Shown here piece after piece: positions 51,787 through 61,577 of a stretch of 64,000 bases of DNA (the first letter of the stretch is position 1; every line of letters begins with the position of its first letter). The position numbers and the translations under genes are program-made. The DNA is taken from assembly GCA_937926205.1 (NCBI GenBank), contig CALEYL010000028.1, positions 1 through 64,000 of the forward strand. Direction: 5' to 3'. This DNA comes from an uncultured Saprospiraceae bacterium. Its GTDB lineage: Bacteria; Bacteroidota; Bacteroidia; Chitinophagales; Saprospiraceae. The notes below the pieces were generated by a model, which worked only from the letters and a program-made list of their open reading frames with translations, had not been told where the DNA came from and searched no databases.

Positions 51787-52785
51787 ATGGTAAAAATCGG
51801 TCCTGTTGAAATCGGAGAATTCCCTCTGTTGCTGGCGCCTATGGAAGATGTCAGCGACCCGCCGTTCCGCGCTTTGTGTAAGCGCCACGGGGCCGACCTG
51901 ATGTATACGGAATTCATTTCTTCCGACGGACTGGTCCACGATGCGAAGTCGAGCTGGCAAAAACTCGATATTTTCGACTACGAGCGACCTATTGGTATCC
52001 AGTTTTTTGGCGGACAGCTGGAAAGCATGGTGCATGCTGCAGAAATCATTGAAGCGCATAATCCGGACATCATCGACATCAATTATGGTTGTCCGGTCAA
52101 TAAAGTAGCCTGTAAAATGGCCGGAGCAGGCCTCCTGCAGGATATCCCGCTGATGGTTCGCCTCACAGAAGCCATCGTCAAAGCCACCAACAAACCGGTC
52201 ACTGTAAAAACCCGGCTGGGTTGGGACGACAACACCATTAACATTATGGAGGTTGCCGAACGCCTTCAGGATATTGGCATTGCCGCTTTATCCATTCATG
52301 CCCGCACGCGCAAGCAGATGTACAAGGGCGAAGCCAACTGGGAGTGGATCGCCAAAGTAAAGGAGAATCCCCGCATACAGATTCCGATTTTTGGCAATGG
52401 CGATGTGGACAGTCCTGAAAAAGCAAAATTATACCGAGACCGATACGGCGTGGATGGCATCATGATTGGGCGGGCCAGTATAGGTTATCCGTGGATTTTC
52501 CGTGAAATCAAGCACTATTTTGCCACGGGTGAATTGTTGCCCCCGCCTGAAACCTCAGATCGGGTTGACGCTGCCAGAGAACACCTGCGCCGCTCCATTG
52601 AATGGAAAGGTGAAAAATTGGGCGTTGTGGAGATGCGTCGGCATTATACCAACTATTTTCGGGGCTACCCCAACATCAAAGAGTACCGGAAATTGTTGGT
52701 GACTGAATATTCGCCAGAGGTGCTTTTCAGCATTTTGGATGAAATTGAGCAGCAGTTCAGCGAAGTTACAAGCGAACTAGCTTAA
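51787..52785 (+). CDS. dusB: tRNA-dihydrouridine synthase
   Basis: The protein has 332 residues from the ATG at 51787. It is an FMN enzyme reducing uridine in the tRNA D-loop. Family features are LLLAPMEDVSDPPFRALCKRHGADLMYTEF (about 12-41), DINYGCPVNKVACKMAGAGLL (about 99-119, with the catalytic Cys), KTRLGWD (about 142) and FGNGDVDSPEKA / DGIMIGRASIGYPWIF (FMN phosphate binding). The DusB assignment is by overall similarity. It is 11 bases from the tRNA nucleotidyltransferase gene, so the two tRNA-modifying functions form an operon. Confidence 0.9.
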   Translation: MVKIGPVEIGEFPLLLAPMEDVSDPPFRALCKRHGADLMYTEFISSDGLVHDAKSSWQKLDIFDYERPIGIQFFGGQLESMVHAAEIIEAHNPDIIDINYGCPVNKVACKMAGAGLLQDIPLMVRLTEAIVKATNKPVTVKTRLGWDDNTINIMEVAERLQDIGIAALSIHARTRKQMYKGEANWEWIAKVKENPRIQIPIFGNGDVDSPEKAKLYRDRYGVDGIMIGRASIGYPWIFREIKHYFATGELLPPPETSDRVDAAREHLRRSIEWKGEKLGVVEMRRHYTNYFRGYPNIKEYRKLLVTEYSPEVLFSILDEIEQQFSEVTSELA

Positions 52786-52796
52786 AAAGAAGTACT

Positions 52797-54206
52797 GTGG
52801 TTTTTAAGATACAGGATTTTGAACGAAATATCTTCCAGGTCGTTAGCGATGCTTCGCGCGAATTGGGTTACCCGGCATACGTGGTGGGGGGCTATGTTCG
52901 CGACCGATTGCTGGCGCGCCCTTCCAAAGACATGGACATCGTGTGTGTGGGCAGCGGCATCGAACTGGCTGAAAAGGTGGCAACGAAACTGCACCCCATG
53001 CCGCGGGTTGCCGTGTACAGCCGCTTTGGAACGGCCATGCTGAAGCACAATGACATGGAAATCGAATTCGTCGGCGCCCGGAAAGAATCCTACCGGCAGG
53101 ATTCCCGCAAACCCAGTGTGGAAGAGGGGACGCTGGAAGACGATCAAAACCGCCGCGATTTTACGATCAACGCTCTTGCCGTTAGTTTGAATGAAAGCGA
53201 TTTTGGCAGCATCATTGACCCGTTTGACGGACTGCTGCATTTGGAAGAAAAATTGCTCAAAACGCCTTTGGAGCCCGGAAAAACTTTTTCGGATGACCCC
53301 CTGCGCATGATGCGCGCCATTCGGTTTGCCACACAACTGGATTTTAAAATCGACGAAACCACCCTACAGGCCATTTCTAAATACAAGCAACGCATCAACA
53401 TTGTCTCCTTTGAACGCATCACGGGAGAATTGAATAAAATCATCCTTTGTCCTCAGCCTTCTGTTGGCTTTAAACTGCTGTTCAATACCGGTTTGCTGCA
53501 CATCATTTTTCCGGAAATGGCGGCGCTGCAAGGGGTGGAAATACGGAATGGCAAAGGGCACAAAGATAATTTTTACCACACCCTGCAAGTGCTGGACAAC
53601 CTGTGCCGGAACACCGATGATCTTTGGTTGCGCTGGGCTGCCATCATGCACGACATTGCAAAGCCGCCAACCAAACGCTATTATCCCGATCAGGGGTGGA
53701 CTTTCCATGGCCATGAAGCACTGGGCGCTTCCATGACGCCGCGCATTTTTGGCCGCCTGCGTCTGCCGATGGACCACAAAATGAAATATGTTCAAAAATT
53801 GGTGCAGCTGCACCTTCGCCCCATCAGCCTGACCAAAGAAAACATTACGGACTCTGCCATTCGCCGCCTGTTGTTTGATGCGGGCGATGACATCGATGAC
53901 CTCATGTTGCTTTGCGAAGCCGACATCACCTCCAAAAATCCCGAAAAGGTAAAGGGCTATCTTGAAAATTACGAATTGGTGCGGCAGCGCCTGCGCGAGG
54001 TAGAGGAAAAAGACCATCTTCGAAACTGGCAGCCGCCCGTGAGTGGTGAAGAAATCATGGAGACTTTCCACATTCCGCCTGGCCGTGAAGTGGGCATCAT
54101 TAAAAATGCCATTCGCGAAGCCATTCTTGACGGGGTTATCGAAAATTCACACGCCTCAGCGTACGCGTTTATGCTAAAAAAGGGAGAAGAACTTGGGCTG
54201 GGCTAG
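52797..54206 (+). CDS. cca: CCA tRNA nucleotidyltransferase (class II, with HD domain)
   Basis: The protein has 469 residues. The start is GTG at 52797, 11 bases after dusB. The class II nucleotidyltransferase head contains YVVGGYVRDRLLARPSKDMDIVCVG (DxD metal site). It continues with EEGTLEDDQNRRDFTINALAVSL (RRDF-x-x-NA), DPLRMMRAIRFA, and an HD domain (IMHDIAKPPTKRY, about 280-292). It adds or repairs the CCA end of tRNAs; poly(A) polymerase is the close alternative. The gene stop is immediately followed by the half element at 54205. Confidence 0.9.
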   Translation: MVFKIQDFERNIFQVVSDASRELGYPAYVVGGYVRDRLLARPSKDMDIVCVGSGIELAEKVATKLHPMPRVAVYSRFGTAMLKHNDMEIEFVGARKESYRQDSRKPSVEEGTLEDDQNRRDFTINALAVSLNESDFGSIIDPFDGLLHLEEKLLKTPLEPGKTFSDDPLRMMRAIRFATQLDFKIDETTLQAISKYKQRINIVSFERITGELNKIILCPQPSVGFKLLFNTGLLHIIFPEMAALQGVEIRNGKGHKDNFYHTLQVLDNLCRNTDDLWLRWAAIMHDIAKPPTKRYYPDQGWTFHGHEALGASMTPRIFGRLRLPMDHKMKYVQKLVQLHLRPISLTKENITDSAIRRLLFDAGDDIDDLMLLCEADITSKNPEKVKGYLENYELVRQRLREVEEKDHLRNWQPPVSGEEIMETFHIPPGREVGIIKNAIREAILDGVIENSHASAYAFMLKKGEELGLG

Positions 54207-54280
54207 AGTTTACTCGTGTAAATGACCGATTTGGAGCCGAGCATAACGCCGCTATCGGATCATAAAACGCTGACACTACC
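54205..54280 (+). repeat. Half copy (C) of the inverted-repeat element
   Basis: Starting at the stop codon, 75 bases match the right half of copy A (GAGTTTAC...GTAAATGACC...CGAGCATAACGCC...GCTATCGGA...GACACTA). The left half and the central stem partner are missing. Confidence 0.85.
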
Positions 54281-55472
54281 TCGTTATACCTTCAAACAAC
54301 CAGTTAGCCAGCAATTGACGGTTGTTTTCCAAAACGATGCGTTGCTGGTCTGAGTAATTGCGGATATTGGCCAATTCCACATAGACAGAGGTTGGTTTGG
54401 ATTCGCGCAGCATGTGCAGGTCGCGCGAAGTAACCGTTCCCTGATAATAGCCACCGGCGCGGTATTGTTTATACTTGGCCTGCAATGTTTCATGCACCTG
54501 CTTTGCAAGCTTTTCGCCCTCGTCACTACTGGAGTGGTGGTAGAAAAAGACGTCGGTTCGCTCGCTGTGGCTGCGGGAGTCGACATGAATTTCAACGAGC
54601 AATTGATCTGTTACCCCTTGCAGGCGGTGCTTTTCGTACAACTCGTTGATGATGTCGGAGCGCTGAAAGAGCCGCGCTTTCTGGTTTAATACCATTTTTA
54701 CGCCGCCCCATAGTTCCTCGTCCTTGTCGCATTCCAGATACTCTCCGGACCTGATGCCGTCGTTGTCATCGCGAACCACCATGTAGGTGGTTGCGCCATT
54801 GGCAATCAGCAGCCGACAAAGTCTGAGTGAAACATCATAGGCATATTCGTCCTCGCAAAGAGTATGCCCCGCACGGGTGGCCATGGCGCCGGGGTCAACG
54901 CCACCGTGGCCGCTGGAGATGTAAAACACTTTGCCCTTCAGGCGGCTGCTCTGCAAAGGCGTAAAAGCATAGGCTGGGCCAAAAATCGGGAAAATGCGAT
55001 CGCCTGTTTTGTCTTCTTCCGGATTAAGGATTACCGGTTGCGGGATGTCCAGATCCGGTTCGGGGCAATTGAGCTGATGGTAAGGAACCCAGAGGATTTT
55101 ATCCGTTTTGAAGGAAGTCTCGCGCAAGTTTTCTGCCAGCATGGCTTCGTTGTACTTCTGGATGCTGAAAGCGCGATCCCAATCATCAATGCCCACACTG
55201 GAGCGAATGGTCTTGCCGTCAAATTTATAAAGGAGAATGGGAAGGGTATACGTTTTTCCGGCAGCGAGCGCTGCGTTTTTTTTCATTTTATTGAGCTTGT
55301 AAAAAGCGTCAAAATTGCAGGAGTATTTGTCGAGGCTGTAGCGCCTTAACAATGAATAGATGCCATCGCCACGTTGCGCTTCAGACTTATAATATTTGGC
55401 AGCATTGCCCTGGCCGAACAGCACATTGCCTGCACCCAGCAACAGGAATAAAAAGAGAAAAGAACGAAACAT
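54276..55472 (-). CDS. N-acetylmuramoyl-L-alanine amidase (Amidase_3)
   Basis: The protein has 398 residues from the ATG at 55472, which gives a signal peptide (MFRSFLFLFLLLGAGNVLFGQ). A LysM-like segment (about 35-85) is followed by an Amidase_3 domain (about 180-390). Zinc ligands appear as the His in ISSGHGGVDPG, the Glu in EDEYAYDVSLR and the His in VEIHVDSRS; the catalytic Glu is in VYVELANIRN. It cleaves the amide between MurNAc and the stem peptide during division. It is the last gene in a minus-strand envelope cluster. Confidence 0.92.
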   Translation of the reverse strand: MFRSFLFLFLLLGAGNVLFGQGNAAKYYKSEAQRGDGIYSLLRRYSLDKYSCNFDAFYKLNKMKKNAALAAGKTYTLPILLYKFDGKTIRSSVGIDDWDRAFSIQKYNEAMLAENLRETSFKTDKILWVPYHQLNCPEPDLDIPQPVILNPEEDKTGDRIFPIFGPAYAFTPLQSSRLKGKVFYISSGHGGVDPGAMATRAGHTLCEDEYAYDVSLRLCRLLIANGATTYMVVRDDNDGIRSGEYLECDKDEELWGGVKMVLNQKARLFQRSDIINELYEKHRLQGVTDQLLVEIHVDSRSHSERTDVFFYHHSSSDEGEKLAKQVHETLQAKYKQYRAGGYYQGTVTSRDLHMLRESKPTSVYVELANIRNYSDQQRIVLENNRQLLANWLFEGITR

Positions 55473-55534
55473 GTCCACGTATAGCTTTTTTGGAGGCTGC
55501 AAAATAGCAAAGTTTATGGAGTTTGTGGCCCGTA

Positions 55535-56437
55535 TCAACGGGGAATGCGATCAGGATAATCGGTGATGATGCCGTCTACGCCAAGTCCGATCAGGCTTTT
55601 CATCGTTTCTGAATCATTCACCGTCCAGGGAATAATGCGCATTCCCGATTCGTGAGCAGCCTGTACCAGATGCGCCGTTACCAGTTTGTAATAGGGGCTG
55701 AAGACATTTGGCGTAAAGCCCAGTTCTTCAATTTGAGCTTTCACACCTCCGAGGTCTTCCAACAGCAAAGCCAGGGTCATCTCCGGCGCCAGTTGATGCA
55801 TGGCCTGAAGGGATCGTTTGTCGAAAGACTGCACACAAATTCGGTCCGGATCATTGTAAGCTTCAATCTCGGCAAATACCAGGCGGGCAAAAACGTCGGG
55901 CGCAGGGGTGTAAACGCCATCCCATTCCGGCTTGCTTTTGATTTCGATGTTGTAATGCGGCATGGGAAGGTTGTTGCGTTGGCAATATTCTTTTACGGCA
56001 GCAAAAAGATCCTTCAACAAGGGTTTTTCTGCGGCTTCTATTTGCTGTTCCGGGAAACCGGGATGCCCCCTTTTGCCGCAATCGTACTTTTTGATTTCTT
56101 CATAAGTCATCCGGAATAAATTGAGCGAACGGGCCTTGTCTTTGGCAACCGGACGGCCATCGGGGTGGCTGCAGATGGTTTCAGACATCCATGGGTCGTG
56201 GGAAACGACTACCTGGCTATCACCGGAAATCACCACATCCAGTTCCAGTGTTCGGATTTCAGGGTATTGGAGCGCTTTCAGAAAAGCGGGCACCGTGTTT
56301 TCAGGTTTCAATCCACGTGCACCCCGATGGCCCTGCCAGTCAAAATTTTCAGGTAATCCGGTGTTTTTCATGTTGGAAGAAGCATTACAGGACAGGACGG
56401 TCAGTGATAAAAAAAGCAGAAAACGGCTACCTCTCAT
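55535..56437 (-). CDS. Glycerophosphodiester phosphodiesterase lipoprotein
   Basis: The protein has 300 residues with a lipoprotein signal (MRGSRFLLFLSLTVLSC, lipobox VLSC). The GDPD fold is clear: WQGHRGARGLKPENTVPAF (about 34-52) with catalytic His and metal Glu. LELDVVISGDSQVVVSHDPWMSE gives the E-x-D metal pair and second His, and RCNTVND-like residues at the end appear as IIPWTVNDSETMK. It releases glycerol-3-phosphate from phosphodiesters in the periplasm. It is 62 bases from the amidase gene. Confidence 0.93.
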   Translation of the reverse strand: MRGSRFLLFLSLTVLSCNASSNMKNTGLPENFDWQGHRGARGLKPENTVPAFLKALQYPEIRTLELDVVISGDSQVVVSHDPWMSETICSHPDGRPVAKDKARSLNLFRMTYEEIKKYDCGKRGHPGFPEQQIEAAEKPLLKDLFAAVKEYCQRNNLPMPHYNIEIKSKPEWDGVYTPAPDVFARLVFAEIEAYNDPDRICVQSFDKRSLQAMHQLAPEMTLALLLEDLGGVKAQIEELGFTPNVFSPYYKLVTAHLVQAAHESGMRIIPWTVNDSETMKSLIGLGVDGIITDYPDRIPR

Positions 56438-56467
56438 GGGTATTGATTTTGGGTTTAATAAGCATCA

Positions 56468-57280
56468 TTAGTCGCCGCTCAGAAAAGCGGTCATGCGCCA
56501 TTTTCCACCCTGAGACTCAAATTGCGCACGGTAGCCAATGGGTGAGCCAATAAAGCGCCCGTAAACCCAGCCCTCTGTGCCGCCTTTTGTTTTAATCCGA
56601 TACCAAGGGTAGCTGCGCCCGTCAATGATTTCCTGCTCTGCAGATTGCTCCAGAACGGTTACGATTTCAAATGAAATGTTGCGGATGACCTTGCCATTCA
56701 GGCTTGAACCTTCGCGCATACGCACTTCCCGCGCATTGATGGCAGCCATTTCCATGGCGTCTTCCGAATCCGGAAAAGTAGCGGCATAGTAAGGCGCCTG
56801 AAAACTTTTCCGCTCTGCTCCGTAGACGCCGCCACGCTGCAGAACATCTTCCAGGTGTTGCCACAAAGGGGAATCCGCAACCTTATCCGGAGCGTCGAGG
56901 CCCCATTGGCGCACGAAATCCGGCAACCCGTTTTCAGCATCGAAACCACATTTGATGTGCGGATCAACGTAAGCCAAAAGCAGGTGGGCGTCTTTTTTGG
57001 CAACAACATCCAAAAGGTCTTCCCGGAAGACAAAAAAAGCAGTGTCCAAAGGCGCTTCGTCTACCGGCAGCAGTTTGCCCGCCACTTTTTCCTGTTTCAG
57101 GGGCATGGGCGATTTTCGGGCGGCCATGCGTTTGGCGTACATTTGCCGCATTGCCTCGGGCGAGCGTTCGACGATTTTTGCCGGGGCCGGCGTTTTGGTA
57201 CTTTCCTGTGATTCAGAACTGCCGCCGCAACCAGGTAGTAAACAAGCGGTAATAAAGGCAAAGAGGATCGTTTTGTTCAT
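56468..57280 (-). CDS. Lipoprotein with SH3-like domain
   Basis: The protein has 270 residues. The signal MNKTILFAFITACLLPGC has a lipobox (LPGC). A helical region (about 40-150) of unknown fold is followed by a bacterial SH3b-like domain (about 170-245), from ATFPDSEDAMEMAAINAREVRMREGSSLNGKVI to YPWYRIKTKGGTEGWVYGRFIG. SH3b domains bind peptidoglycan, which fits the neighbouring amidase. The specific function is unknown. Confidence 0.85.
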   Translation of the reverse strand: MNKTILFAFITACLLPGCGGSSESQESTKTPAPAKIVERSPEAMRQMYAKRMAARKSPMPLKQEKVAGKLLPVDEAPLDTAFFVFREDLLDVVAKKDAHLLLAYVDPHIKCGFDAENGLPDFVRQWGLDAPDKVADSPLWQHLEDVLQRGGVYGAERKSFQAPYYAATFPDSEDAMEMAAINAREVRMREGSSLNGKVIRNISFEIVTVLEQSAEQEIIDGRSYPWYRIKTKGGTEGWVYGRFIGSPIGYRAQFESQGGKWRMTAFLSGD

Positions 57281-57306
57281 CGTAATTTTCAGATTTTCAA
57301 CCTAAA

Positions 57307-59907
57307 TTATTTCACTTTGGTGATGCGGATTTCCACACGTCGGTTTTGAGCGCGGCCAGATTCCGTGTCGTTGCTGGCAACAGGTTTTGACATCCCCATG
57401 CCAAGTGCTTCAATTCTGGAGCCGTCGCAACCTTGTTGAACAAGGTATTGCCGCACGGCACTTGCGCGGTTTTTTGACAATTCCAGGTTGTATTGGGCGG
57501 CGCCGGTGTTATCTGTGTGTCCGGCTAACTCAATTTTGTAGGAGTTACTTTTCAAAAAAGCAACCAATTGGGCCAATTGGGTTGAGGATTCTGGTTTCAG
57601 GGAAGACTTATCGTGGTCAAAAAAGATGTTTTTCAAAGGCACGGCAACGCTTTCTTCGGCCATTTCCGGAATGCTGGGCGCTTCGATGTTTTCAATGACA
57701 TTTTGGGCATTGTTTACTTTCCTCAGGTCTATGGAACCGCTGACAGGAAAATACGAAGCCCCGTTTACCACATAGCCGTAAATTTTACCCAAAGGTACCA
57801 CAATATAGTATTCCCCTGTTTCCGGATCGGGTGCGATCTCATCAATTTTTTCATTGGTTTCCAAATCCCTGACTTCGATTTTTGCAACAATGGGTTTCCC
57901 GTCAAGTCCGGTAAGTTTGCCCGATATGGTTCCAACAGCCTGTGGCCGCGCAGCTTCCGGCAGGCTTACGCTGAAAATGTCTTCTTTGCCATTTTGGGCA
58001 TCTGCTGCGAAATAAGCCATCGCCCCATCGGTTGAAATCCGGTAACCCCAGTCATCGCCGGAAGTATTGATCGCTTTGCCGAGATTTTCCGGCGCAGACC
58101 ATTCCAGCCAGCCATCGCCGATACGGGTAGTTTTATAGACATCCATGCCGCCCATGCTGCCGTGTCCTTCAGAGCTGTAATACAGGGTTCGCATATCCGG
58201 ATGGAGGAATGGTGAACGGTCGTTAAAAGGTGTATTGATAACAGAACCAAGGTTGATGGGAGCGCCCCAGGCGCCGTTGGCTTCCTTCAGGGAAACAAAA
58301 ATGTCAATGTTGTTGTCTTTTTTCAGACCGAAACAGTTCTTTCTCCTGGCTTCAAAAACAACCGCTTCTCTGGTAGCAGCAACAGAAGCAGCGCCCCGCC
58401 ATTCGGGCGTGGTTTCTTTTTCAAAAAACAGTTCTTCTTTTGACCAGCCTAATTTTTGTTTTTCACTGTACATCAGTGTACCACTTTTAAACAGAATCAG
58501 GGTAGAACCGTCCGCAGAGATGTCCAGTGGCGCCTCGTGAATGCGGGGGTCTTTCCAGGGGCCTGCCGGTTTAACATCTACCCACTGCCCCCCTTCATTG
58601 CGGGCATAATAGATGTTTTCGTTGCCGCTGCTGCCATTGTCGACTTCGCGTTCATTGCGACAAAAATAAAGGTATTGGCCGTTGGCAGAAATTACCGGGG
58701 AATATTCGCCAAGCTCGGAGTTTACGGCCCCGGCCAGTGGCTGGGGAACAATGCCTTTTTCTTCTGGTTGTTTTAACATGCGGAGCAGGCCTGTTATGCG
58801 TGGATCGTCTTCGGGGAAAGCGTCGGAAAGGCGTTCCACTTTTGCTATGGCCGCCTGCCAGTTTTTGGCTTTTACATCAGGTTCGATCATCTGATGAAGG
58901 GTTTTGATGGCACTTTGCCGGGGCGCTGCCTCCCTGATAAAGGCCTCAAAACGTTCGCGATCCGCCTCTGAGTAAGTGAAGATACCCCCCGGAGCGCGAT
59001 CCGCCAGTTCAACTTCTTTTACAACTCCAAAGGATTGTGAAAAACCAGGGTATCGGGTTTTAAAATCTTCCAGATCTTCTCGCTCACCGCTCAGCCAATA
59101 ATAGAAGTAGATGCTGCGCATGGTTTGAGGCATTTCATTTAATTGGGATTCTTGCAGCTGGGCTTCTGTTTCAATGATATAGGGCTGTTTTATCAGTGCA
59201 TTAGAAAGCGGCAGGTCGGCTCTGGAAGCCAGTCCCGGAAATTGGCGGAGCAGGGAAAGGATGTCGTAAGTGTCGGTACTGTCTTTTTGGGAAAAATAAA
59301 GTCGCCAGGCCGCCTGACCAATTCGCGGCGCCAGTTCAGGCGTGTATTCCAGAATGCTGCTTTGGTATTGTTTTAAAAATGTGACCAGAGAGTCGAATCC
59401 GTATCCGGTTTCGATTTCGCCAAGAGCCATTACATTACGGGCGGTCATGATGGTCTGGCGCTGTTTGTTATTCAGGGGCTTGTACACCACCAAAACCTGG
59501 TCAAGGGCAGCGATATTGCCTTCCGCGACGGCTTTCCGGACTGCTTTTTCCCGAAGTTCGCTCTTCATCTTGCTGACAAAAGCTTCATCATATCCCTGTT
59601 TTCGCAATTTTTTTTGTTTGGAAAAAGGGAGTTTCCTCTTTTTTATCTGGGCTTTACTCAGACAATACCACGATGAATCGGGGTTGTAGCCTGAATAGGC
59701 CTCCTGGTTATAGACTGTCGAAAGCCCGTAAAGCGCCTCTGCCGCTTTGGTATCGTGATCGCGATCCTGGTTGTAGGCAGCAAAGGCTTCTTCATATTGC
59801 CCCAGCTTAAAAAATTTATGCCCTGTCGAGACCTGCGCAAAGGCCGGATTTGCTGCAAAAAGCCCAAATAATGATACAAGGCTAAAAAAACGAAGGGTGT
59901 TGTTCAT
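57307..59907 (-). CDS. OmpA-family protein with TPR, PD40 propeller and CarboxypepD_reg domain (PorE-like)
   Basis: The protein has 866 residues from the ATG at 59907. A signal peptide is followed by TPR-like repeats (about 25-60 and beyond). A PD40 propeller (about 390-690) has strands such as SPVISANGQYLYFCRNE and SPFLHPDMRTLYYSSEGHGSMGGMDVY. A CarboxypepD_reg-like domain (about 690-750) and a C-terminal OmpA domain (about 765-866; FFDHDKSSLKPESS, LAGHTDNTGAAQYNLELSKNRASAVRQYL) bind peptidoglycan. This architecture matches PorE, which anchors the T9SS to the cell wall, and the window carries several T9SS cargo genes, but other OmpA/PD40 proteins share it. Confidence 0.88.
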   Translation of the reverse strand: MNNTLRFFSLVSLFGLFAANPAFAQVSTGHKFFKLGQYEEAFAAYNQDRDHDTKAAEALYGLSTVYNQEAYSGYNPDSSWYCLSKAQIKKRKLPFSKQKKLRKQGYDEAFVSKMKSELREKAVRKAVAEGNIAALDQVLVVYKPLNNKQRQTIMTARNVMALGEIETGYGFDSLVTFLKQYQSSILEYTPELAPRIGQAAWRLYFSQKDSTDTYDILSLLRQFPGLASRADLPLSNALIKQPYIIETEAQLQESQLNEMPQTMRSIYFYYWLSGEREDLEDFKTRYPGFSQSFGVVKEVELADRAPGGIFTYSEADRERFEAFIREAAPRQSAIKTLHQMIEPDVKAKNWQAAIAKVERLSDAFPEDDPRITGLLRMLKQPEEKGIVPQPLAGAVNSELGEYSPVISANGQYLYFCRNEREVDNGSSGNENIYYARNEGGQWVDVKPAGPWKDPRIHEAPLDISADGSTLILFKSGTLMYSEKQKLGWSKEELFFEKETTPEWRGAASVAATREAVVFEARRKNCFGLKKDNNIDIFVSLKEANGAWGAPINLGSVINTPFNDRSPFLHPDMRTLYYSSEGHGSMGGMDVYKTTRIGDGWLEWSAPENLGKAINTSGDDWGYRISTDGAMAYFAADAQNGKEDIFSVSLPEAARPQAVGTISGKLTGLDGKPIVAKIEVRDLETNEKIDEIAPDPETGEYYIVVPLGKIYGYVVNGASYFPVSGSIDLRKVNNAQNVIENIEAPSIPEMAEESVAVPLKNIFFDHDKSSLKPESSTQLAQLVAFLKSNSYKIELAGHTDNTGAAQYNLELSKNRASAVRQYLVQQGCDGSRIEALGMGMSKPVASNDTESGRAQNRRVEIRITKVK

Positions 59908-60138
59908 CAGGCAAGCCATTTTAGGTAGATGAATTGAGTTTTCTCACTTTGAATAACGAAATAATCTGTAAGGAGTGCAACCATAAAGCAAACATCTCGT
60001 TCATTTTTTTTCAAAAAAGGATAATTTTTATTGATTTTTCGGCTTTACTGCTATCCTGCATGTCAGAATATTCTATTTTTACCGACATCATATACACTAA
60101 GGGTACATTCCCGTAACGAAAAACAAACTGCAAGACTT

Positions 60139-61503
60139 ATGCTGACCGGAGTAATTGTCTGTTTCATCATCGGCTATCTGACCATCGCTTTTGAACATCC
60201 GCTTAGATTGGATAAAACCGTTCCTGCACTCATTATGGGGGCACTTTGCTGGGCCATGGTTTCCATTGGGCACCTTGGTATTGTTGGGGAAGAGGAACTG
60301 GTTGTGACTTACGCCAATGGCCACGAACAATATTATGAAGGGCTGAATGTCATCCTGTTGCACCATGTGGGCAAAATTGCAGAAATCCTGTTTTTTCTCA
60401 TTGGCGCCATGACCATTGTGGAATTGGTGGATCTGCATAAAGGCTTTTCAGTCATCACCAGCCGGATCAAAACCGAAAGCAAGCGCAACATGCTGGTCAT
60501 CATCAGCATTCTTGCTTTTTTCCTTTCAGCTGTTCTGGACAACCTGACGACAACCATCGTGCTCATTTCGCTGTTGCGCAAGTTGGTTCCCAATCGGGAA
60601 GACCGCATCTGGTTTGCTTCCATCGTGGTGATCGCAGCCAATGCAGGAGGAGCCTGGTCGCCAATCGGAGACGTGACGACAACAATGTTGTGGATCAATA
60701 AAAAAGTTTCAACAGCGTATTTGATTGAAATGCTGTTCATTCCTTCGGTTATTTGTTTGCTCATCCCGTTGTTGTATCTCTATTTTTCCAAAACCTTTTC
60801 AGGCAAACTGGCGCCCCCTGAAATCAACCTCAGCGGTGAAAAAGAAAAGCAAAAGCTACTCAGCAGCAATGTGATGTTTATAGCGGGTATCGGCGCGTTG
60901 ATTTTTGTACCTGTTTTTAAATCGCTGACGCACCTCCCGCCCTATGTTGGTATGGCCTTAGGGCTCGGAGTGGTTTGGTTGATTTCGGAATACATCCATC
61001 CAGAAGAGGACTTTGACGAAGAACGCAAGCAAATGTATTCGGCATTGCACGCCTTGTCCCGAATTGAGATGTCGAGCATCCTGTTTTTCCTGGGCATTCT
61101 GCTTGCTGTAGGCTCTTTAGAAACCATCATGGTAACCGATGCGCTGGGACATCAGGTCGGTCTGTTAAAAAGCCTTGCTGTCCAACTTGAAACGCTCGTT
61201 CCCGACCAGAACATCGTGATCATCCTGATCGGCGTGTTGTCGGCCGTTGTAGACAATGTGCCCATTGTTGCGGCTACGATCGGAATGTATGCCCATCCGA
61301 TCGACGATCACTTATGGCATTTTATTGCCTATTCAGCCGGAACAGGCGGTAGTATGCTGATCATTGGCTCGGCTGCCGGCGTTGCGGCGATGGGCATGGA
61401 GCGTATTGATTTTCTCTGGTATTTGAAGAAGGTAGCCTGGTTGGCTGCCCTCGGATTTCTTGCTGGCGCGCTAACCTTTATTCTGTTGTCTAAGCTGTAT
61501 TAA
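60139..61503 (+). CDS. nhaD: NhaD-type sodium:proton antiporter (first copy)
   Basis: The protein has 454 residues with about 12 membrane helices. The ATG at 60139 is chosen by alignment with the second copy (MLTGVIVCFIIGYL); an open frame upstream to 60031 is not needed. NhaD features are SAVLDNLTTTIVLISLLR (about 129-146), NAGGAWSPIGDVTTTMLW (about 169-186), and SAVVDNVPIVAATIGMY in the second half. It exchanges cytoplasmic Na+ or Li+ for external protons. It is followed by a long imperfect palindrome and then a second copy. Confidence 0.93.
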   Translation: MLTGVIVCFIIGYLTIAFEHPLRLDKTVPALIMGALCWAMVSIGHLGIVGEEELVVTYANGHEQYYEGLNVILLHHVGKIAEILFFLIGAMTIVELVDLHKGFSVITSRIKTESKRNMLVIISILAFFLSAVLDNLTTTIVLISLLRKLVPNREDRIWFASIVVIAANAGGAWSPIGDVTTTMLWINKKVSTAYLIEMLFIPSVICLLIPLLYLYFSKTFSGKLAPPEINLSGEKEKQKLLSSNVMFIAGIGALIFVPVFKSLTHLPPYVGMALGLGVVWLISEYIHPEEDFDEERKQMYSALHALSRIEMSSILFFLGILLAVGSLETIMVTDALGHQVGLLKSLAVQLETLVPDQNIVIILIGVLSAVVDNVPIVAATIGMYAHPIDDHLWHFIAYSAGTGGSMLIIGSAAGVAAMGMERIDFLWYLKKVAWLAALGFLAGALTFILLSKLY

Positions 61504-61577
61504 ACCAGGCTTCGACAGGCGATCAGAAACGCAATAATCCGGTTTTGATCCTCGTGTTTTTTACTGGAATCAGGCAC

